From NCBI GenBank assembly GCA_030041215.1, contig JASHOH010000104.1, forward strand, positions 1 to 36,912: DNA of 36,912 nt. The letters are read 5' to 3'. Within the stretch, counting starts at the first letter, position 1. The number at the start of each line of letters is the position of its first letter. This DNA is from Candidatus Sulfotelmatobacter sp. (GTDB lineage: Bacteria > Acidobacteriota > Terriglobia > Terriglobales > Acidobacteriaceae). Under the pieces are notes generated by a model. That model was not told where the DNA came from and searched no databases. It saw only the letters and a program-made list of their open reading frames with translations. This document shows positions 32,995 to 36,912 of the stretch, piece after piece. The position numbers and the translations under genes were made by a program.

Positions 32995-33906
32995 ATGAAA
33001 GTGAAGAATGTTATGAGAGTCTTAGTGGCGATCGACTTCTCGGGAGCATCCCAGTATGTAATCGCTGAAGCAGCATCCCGTCCATGGCCGTCCGGCACCG
33101 TGCTTTGCGTGCAGAACGTTGTGGATATCTGGAACTGGGAAGGGCCACCCGAGCTCATAGAAGACGCAAAAAGCCAGGCGAAGTCGCTGGTGACAGCAGC
33201 AGCATCCGAACTGACGCGGTCTGGCCAGGAAGTGATTTCGGAAGTTGAAGCGGGTTTCCCCAAGAAAGCAATTCCAGAGTATGCCAAGGAATGGGGAGCC
33301 GATCTCGTCATGGTTGGCTCTCATCGATCAAACGCATTGAGCCGCTTTCTTTTGGGCAGCGTTGCCCAGGCCGTTCTTCGTACTGCACCCTGTTCGGTTG
33401 AGATCGTGCGTCCCAGTGCGCGAGGTGCCCCGGGTTCTTCCCGTGGAATGAAGATTCTGGTTGGCACGGACGGCTCCGATTGCTCCGAAAAGGCTATACA
33501 GTCTGTCGCAAATCGCCCATGGCCGGCAGAAACCGAAGTTCAAGTGATCAGCGTCCGCGAACCTCTTTTTCCGGCGGGTGAAATGCCTATGGCTTTTGAC
33601 CCGGCTCTCACGCAGGAGGTTTTAGACCGTGAACGCTGCCGCGCCGAGGACGCGCTTAAAACTGCGCGACAGGCCTTGAGCTCCGCAGGGCTGAAGCTTT
33701 ACGACTCGGCGGAACCGTTGTTCGGTGACCCTCGAAACATCTTGTTGGATCAGGCAAAGTTCTGGGGAGCGGATTTGATAATCGTTGGTTCACACGGCCG
33801 ACACGGTCTTGATCGCGTGCTTCTCGGCAGCGTATCTGAGGCAGTAGCCATGCATGCTCATTGCTCCGTCGAGGTCATTCGCGATAGTGCCCAAGCGGGC
33901 GCCTGA
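32995..33906 (+). CDS. Universal stress protein, tandem UspA domains
   Basis: 303 residues with two Usp domains. Each ends in the ATP-binding loop: VGSHRSNALSRFLLGS in the first and VGSHGRHGLDRVLLGS in the second (G-x2-G-x9-G type). MRVLVAIDFS and ILVGTDGSDCSEKA open each half. Start is ATG 32995; a second ATG at 33013 begins right at MRVLV. Likely transcribed with Dps as a stress pair. Signal not readable from sequence. Confidence 0.85.
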   Translation: MKVKNVMRVLVAIDFSGASQYVIAEAASRPWPSGTVLCVQNVVDIWNWEGPPELIEDAKSQAKSLVTAAASELTRSGQEVISEVEAGFPKKAIPEYAKEWGADLVMVGSHRSNALSRFLLGSVAQAVLRTAPCSVEIVRPSARGAPGSSRGMKILVGTDGSDCSEKAIQSVANRPWPAETEVQVISVREPLFPAGEMPMAFDPALTQEVLDRERCRAEDALKTARQALSSAGLKLYDSAEPLFGDPRNILLDQAKFWGADLIIVGSHGRHGLDRVLLGSVSEAVAMHAHCSVEVIRDSAQAGA

Positions 33907-33950
33907 AACAATAAGCCCAGAACTATTTTTCCAAATCTCCGTGCCTTTTA

Positions 33951-34919
33951 TCATTGATCATCTCGCACCTGACACAACGCCGCGGCACCGGCGATTCCCG
34001 CATCCGGGCCGTAGTGGGCGGCCACCAAAGGAATTTCACCAGCACGAGGGTTCACACTCCAGTCAGACAGTTCTTTACCAATTTCATCGAAGAATGGCTG
34101 TATTAACGGTGATGCGCCGCCACCGATGATCATTAGGTCGGGCTCGAGCAAGTCTACGATGTTTCCCAGCCACACGCTCAGAAACATGGCAGTTTGCTGC
34201 AAGACCTCTTTAGCCAGCAAATCACCGGCAGCAAAGGCGCGGCCGACTATTTCCGCGGTAACCGCTCCGCCTCCCGTCAAATCTCTTATTGACGAGGCAT
34301 GCCCGGCCGCGATTTTCTCCGCAGCGCGCCGGGCGATGGCAGCGCCTGAGGCGAGGACTTCAATGCATCCGAACTTGCCGCAAGGGCAGCGTGGGCCGCG
34401 GTAGTCGATGGTGACGTGGCCGCCTTCAGCGGCGGCGCCCGTGTGTCCGTGATAAATGTGGCGGTCGAAAATAATTCCCGTACCGATGCCCGTGCCGATA
34501 GTGGCATAAAAGACATTTTTGTAGCCGCGGCCCGCTCCCCATAGCGCTTCCGCGAGCGCGGCGGCGTTGCCATCGTTATCCATACGTACTGGAAGCGAGT
34601 AGGCTTGGGAGATTTCATCCGCCAGCGGGAAGTTGCGCCACCCTGGAACGTTGGGCGGATTGAGTATGACGCCAGTGTGGGGATCGAGCGGGCCCGGTGC
34701 GCAAACTCCGATGCCGCCAATCGGACTTTGCCTGGAATTCGCTGTGTCGCGGACGGAATCGATTGCGGATTTTACGGCCGCCAGGCCTGCGGCCGCGTCT
34801 GATGCCACCATCGGGACGCGGATTTGATCCGTGATATTGCCGAAAGCATCCACCAGGCCGGCAGCGACTTTGGTACCGCCAACATCGACGCCAATGAAGA
34901 GACGTGTGGAATTTTGCAT
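33951..34919 (-). CDS. ROK family sugar kinase (glucokinase-like)
   Basis: 322 residues. FIGVDVGGTKVAAGLVD is the ATP-binding start, RMDNDGNAAALAE the substrate loop with the catalytic Asp, and EGGHVTI followed by RCPCGKFGCIEVLAS the ROK zinc-binding motif. GTGIGTGIIF follows the phosphate-binding pattern. No DNA-binding domain, so an enzyme rather than a repressor. Converges on the stress gene with a 44-base gap. Confidence 0.87.
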   Translation of the reverse strand: MQNSTRLFIGVDVGGTKVAAGLVDAFGNITDQIRVPMVASDAAAGLAAVKSAIDSVRDTANSRQSPIGGIGVCAPGPLDPHTGVILNPPNVPGWRNFPLADEISQAYSLPVRMDNDGNAAALAEALWGAGRGYKNVFYATIGTGIGTGIIFDRHIYHGHTGAAAEGGHVTIDYRGPRCPCGKFGCIEVLASGAAIARRAAEKIAAGHASSIRDLTGGGAVTAEIVGRAFAAGDLLAKEVLQQTAMFLSVWLGNIVDLLEPDLMIIGGGASPLIQPFFDEIGKELSDWSVNPRAGEIPLVAAHYGPDAGIAGAAALCQVRDDQ

Positions 34920-35056
34920 TATTGGGAATCAGACTCTATTAAACATAGAGGGCACAGAGGACCACAGGGTAAAGCATTTCTTCGCAGCCGCGTATAGGAA
35001 AAGGGCTAACGGTTCCAGCTTCCGTCTTGCGGTGAACTTGCACGGAGGCGAAATGA

Positions 35057-35114
35057 CTCGCCCCGCTGCTGGAGCAGCGGGGCGAGGATAATGGACTGCC
35101 GACTAACGGCAGTC
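35057..35114 (-). terminator. Two strong hairpins after actP
   Basis: A perfect palindrome with 12-14 bp arms at 35057-35086 (CTCGCCCCGCTGCT and its complement) and a second perfect 8-bp stem at 35094-35114 (GACTGCCG, loop ACTAA, CGGCAGTC). The second stem is followed on the plus strand by TGTTTGCTT. On the minus strand both lie just beyond the actP stop. Termination between convergent units is likely. Confidence 0.5.
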
Positions 35115-35121
35115 TGTTTGC

Positions 35122-36726
35122 TTAGTGGACGGCAGCCTTCTCCGAGCCGAGTCCGGTATTCGAGCGTACAAGCAGTTCGTTGAATTTGCTTTCCGCCGTA
35201 GGCTCCGAGCTCAACAACGTCCCGACAATGGCTCCGATGAATCCCAGCGGAATACTGAGGATGCCAGGATTTTCCAGCGGGAACCAGGGCTTGGCCTGAA
35301 ACAGGTGGCGGGCAGTTCCGGTGACGGTTGGTGGATCGATTCCCATCAGGCTGGGGCTGACCAGGATCAATCCGATCGAAGCCAGCAACCCAACGGCCAG
35401 GCCCGCGCAAGCTCCCGCCGTGTTGAACCTTCGCCAGTAAATCGAAAACAGAATCACAGGCAGGTTGGCGGAAGCCGCGACGGCAAAAGCGAGAGCCACG
35501 AGGAAGGCGACGTTCGCTGTCGGTCCGAGCAAGATGGCTATCGCAATAGCTACTGCGCCGATGACAAAGGCGGAGATGCGGGCCACCAGCACTTCCTCGC
35601 CGGGTTTTCGCTCGACTCCATTGTGGATGACGTTGGTCCAGAAGTCATGCGAGAACGACGTGGTCGCGCTGATCGTGAGACCTGCCACCACCGCTAGAAT
35701 CGTGGCAAAAGCGATGGCAGAGATGAAAGCGAAGAAAACATTTCCTGCCAGCGCCTGCGCCAGCAATGGAGCGCTCATGTTCGTTCCGCCGTGGCCCTTG
35801 ATGTAGTCAGGACCTACGATAGTGGCGGCTCCAAAGCCCAGAAACGTGGTCATGATGTAAAAGCTGCCAATCAGCACCATGGCCCAGACCACGCTATTGC
35901 GGGCGGTCTTGGCATCTGGCACGGTGTAGAAGCGCACCAGGATGTGAGGCAAGCCGGCCGTGCCGAAGATAAGGGCGAGACCAAGAGAAATCAGATCCAG
36001 CGGACCGTAGGGTGGCTTGTAGCGCAGGCCGGGTTGCAGGAAGTCCTTGACCACCACGGCACCCTTGGCGTCGTGATAACTCACGTGCCCAATGGCTCCA
36101 AAGAATTGACTGAAACTGAAGCCAAAATGCCCCATGACCAGGATGCTCAGCAGGATAGTCCCAGCCATCAAGAGAATCGCCTTGATGATTTGCACCCAGG
36201 TAGTGGCCAGCATGCCGCCGAAGACTACATAGACGATCATCAGAATGCCCACGCCGGTGACGGCCTGGTTGTAGGTGACGGTGCCAGCGAGCAGCAGTTT
36301 CACTAGTACGCCCGCGCCAACCATTTGCGCGATCATATAAAAGGTGCTGACCACCAAAGTGCTCAGAGATGCCATGCCACGTACCGGTCGGGGATGCAGT
36401 CGATAAGCGAGCATATCCGCCATGGTGTACTTTCCGGTGTTGCGCAGAGGTTCGGCGATCACCAGCAGGACCGTGAGGTAAGCCACAAGCCAGCCGACGG
36501 AGAAGAGAAAGCCATCATAACCCTGAAAGGCGATGATGCCCGCGATTCCCAGGAAAGACGCGGCGCTCATATAGTCGCCGGCCACGGCGAGGCCGTTCTG
36601 CCAGCCGGTAATCGGGCGGCTGGCAGCGAAGTAGGCGTTCGCGCCGGCTGATCGCTTCGAGGCCCAGTAGGTAATCCCCAATGTGATCGCAAGGAACACA
36701 AGGAACATGATCAGGGAAATATTCAT
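35122..36726 (-). CDS. actP: Acetate/solute:sodium symporter, ActP-like
   Basis: 534-residue SSS-family symporter with about 13 membrane helices. NAYFAASRPITGWQNGLAVAGDYMSAASFLGIAG is the ActP N-terminal signature, and SHDFWTNVIHNG, GAVAIAIAILLGPTANVAFLVALAFAVAAS are typical. Imports small monocarboxylates with Na+. AAGGAGG lies inside the end of the preceding DUF485 gene, 2 bases before which the stop TAG falls, so the two are an operon. Confidence 0.87.
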   Translation of the reverse strand: MNISLIMFLVFLAITLGITYWASKRSAGANAYFAASRPITGWQNGLAVAGDYMSAASFLGIAGIIAFQGYDGFLFSVGWLVAYLTVLLVIAEPLRNTGKYTMADMLAYRLHPRPVRGMASLSTLVVSTFYMIAQMVGAGVLVKLLLAGTVTYNQAVTGVGILMIVYVVFGGMLATTWVQIIKAILLMAGTILLSILVMGHFGFSFSQFFGAIGHVSYHDAKGAVVVKDFLQPGLRYKPPYGPLDLISLGLALIFGTAGLPHILVRFYTVPDAKTARNSVVWAMVLIGSFYIMTTFLGFGAATIVGPDYIKGHGGTNMSAPLLAQALAGNVFFAFISAIAFATILAVVAGLTISATTSFSHDFWTNVIHNGVERKPGEEVLVARISAFVIGAVAIAIAILLGPTANVAFLVALAFAVAASANLPVILFSIYWRRFNTAGACAGLAVGLLASIGLILVSPSLMGIDPPTVTGTARHLFQAKPWFPLENPGILSIPLGFIGAIVGTLLSSEPTAESKFNELLVRSNTGLGSEKAAVH

Positions 36727-36728
36727 GA

Positions 36729-36912
36729 CTACCTGCCTCCTTTGCCATTGGCAGCCATCACTTTTTCAATGATGTCCCTCGATAGGCGGTCAAAATCGTT
36801 GGCGGCCCTCATGTAGAGACCGGCAATGATCCAGGCGACGAAAAACTGGGACAGGGCGAACAAATACGCCAGATTTACATCAAGCACTTTGATCGACATG
36901 AACTGCGGGGCA
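36729..36912 (-). CDS. DUF485 (YjcH-like) membrane protein, partial
   Basis: The minus-strand frame from the right edge ends at TAG 36729, two bases before the actP ATG. It reads LAYLFALSQFFVAWIIAGLYMRAANDFDRLS..., a membrane helix and soluble tail as in DUF485/YjcH proteins that accompany ActP. The N-terminal half lies beyond the window. Confidence 0.8.
   Translation of the reverse strand, partial: APQFMSIKVLDVNLAYLFALSQFFVAWIIAGLYMRAANDFDRLSRDIIEKVMAANGKGGR

Noticed and set aside
32312..33906. Dps and Usp as members of the operator regulon
   Set aside because: They are stress genes, but no GTGA-N6-TCAC palindrome lies upstream.
1..36912. CRISPR array, integrase or prophage genes
   Set aside because: No regularly spaced direct repeats, Cas-like or integrase-like proteins were seen.

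Overview
The window looks like a chromosomal segment of a free-living, GC-rich, Gram-negative bacterium, most plausibly an Acidobacteriota (Terriglobia, Koribacter/Sulfotelmatobacter-like). This is inferred from gene types (DAHP synthase-chorismate mutase fusion, SBP56-type methanethiol oxidase, slipin, ActP-type symporter, class A PBP with an unusual insertion, small Met/His-rich secreted protein). There is no rRNA gene to confirm it. No CRISPR array or complete mobile element is visible.

Layout. 1-6.4 kb: a CoA-transferase cut by the left edge (minus), then a plus-strand run of a bifunctional DAHP synthase/chorismate mutase and three consecutive U32-family proteins (UbiU-like, UbiV-like, UbiU-like). 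6.4-11.2 kb: minus-strand small protein, amidohydrolase, ABM-domain protein, alpha/beta hydrolase, a graveyard of two fused transposase remnants (IS110 and IS1182 types) and a small membrane-protein pair. 11.2-16.5 kb: a structured non-coding stretch, a Met/His-rich secreted protein, a large penicillin-binding protein and a secreted protein of unknown function. 16.6-20.8 kb: a galT remnant, a membrane protein, zinc ribbon, YbaK-type deacylase, slipin and an AmrS-type radical SAM gene whose 3' end runs into half a tRNA-Glu. 21-23.6 kb: a methanethiol oxidase coupled to a membrane protein, and a cysE remnant with its terminator. 23.6-27.1 kb: a tight four-gene minus operon (ABC-type ATPase, HypB-like GTPase, cysteine desulfurase, Fe-S protein) that looks like a metallocofactor assembly unit. 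27.3-36.9 kb: Flp pilin, DedA, a frameshifted NapH/CcoG-like ferredoxin, EamA transporter with a coupled 41-aa membrane peptide, Dps, tandem universal stress protein, ROK kinase, and an ActP/DUF485 acetate-type symporter pair.

The main unexplained signal is a repeated perfect palindrome, GTGA-N6-TCAC, the Crp/Fnr-type operator. I count nine copies in 36.9 kb, where about 0.6 would be expected by chance, and all nine are intergenic. Several have a -10-like hexamer at the spacing expected for a class II (-41.5) activated promoter. They lie in front of the DAHP synthase/chorismate mutase, the U32 run, the 80-aa protein, the ABM protein, the PBP and the Fe-S/GTPase/ATPase operon. One apparently faces a possible small RNA and one a long structured leader.

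Combining these, I propose a Crp/Fnr-controlled programme, probably for low oxygen or another respiratory signal. In it prephenate (made by the DAHPS-chorismate mutase) feeds oxygen-independent hydroxylation by U32 proteins, alongside a metallocofactor assembly operon. Prephenate as the hydroxyl source is known for related U32 RNA hydroxylases; its use here is inference.
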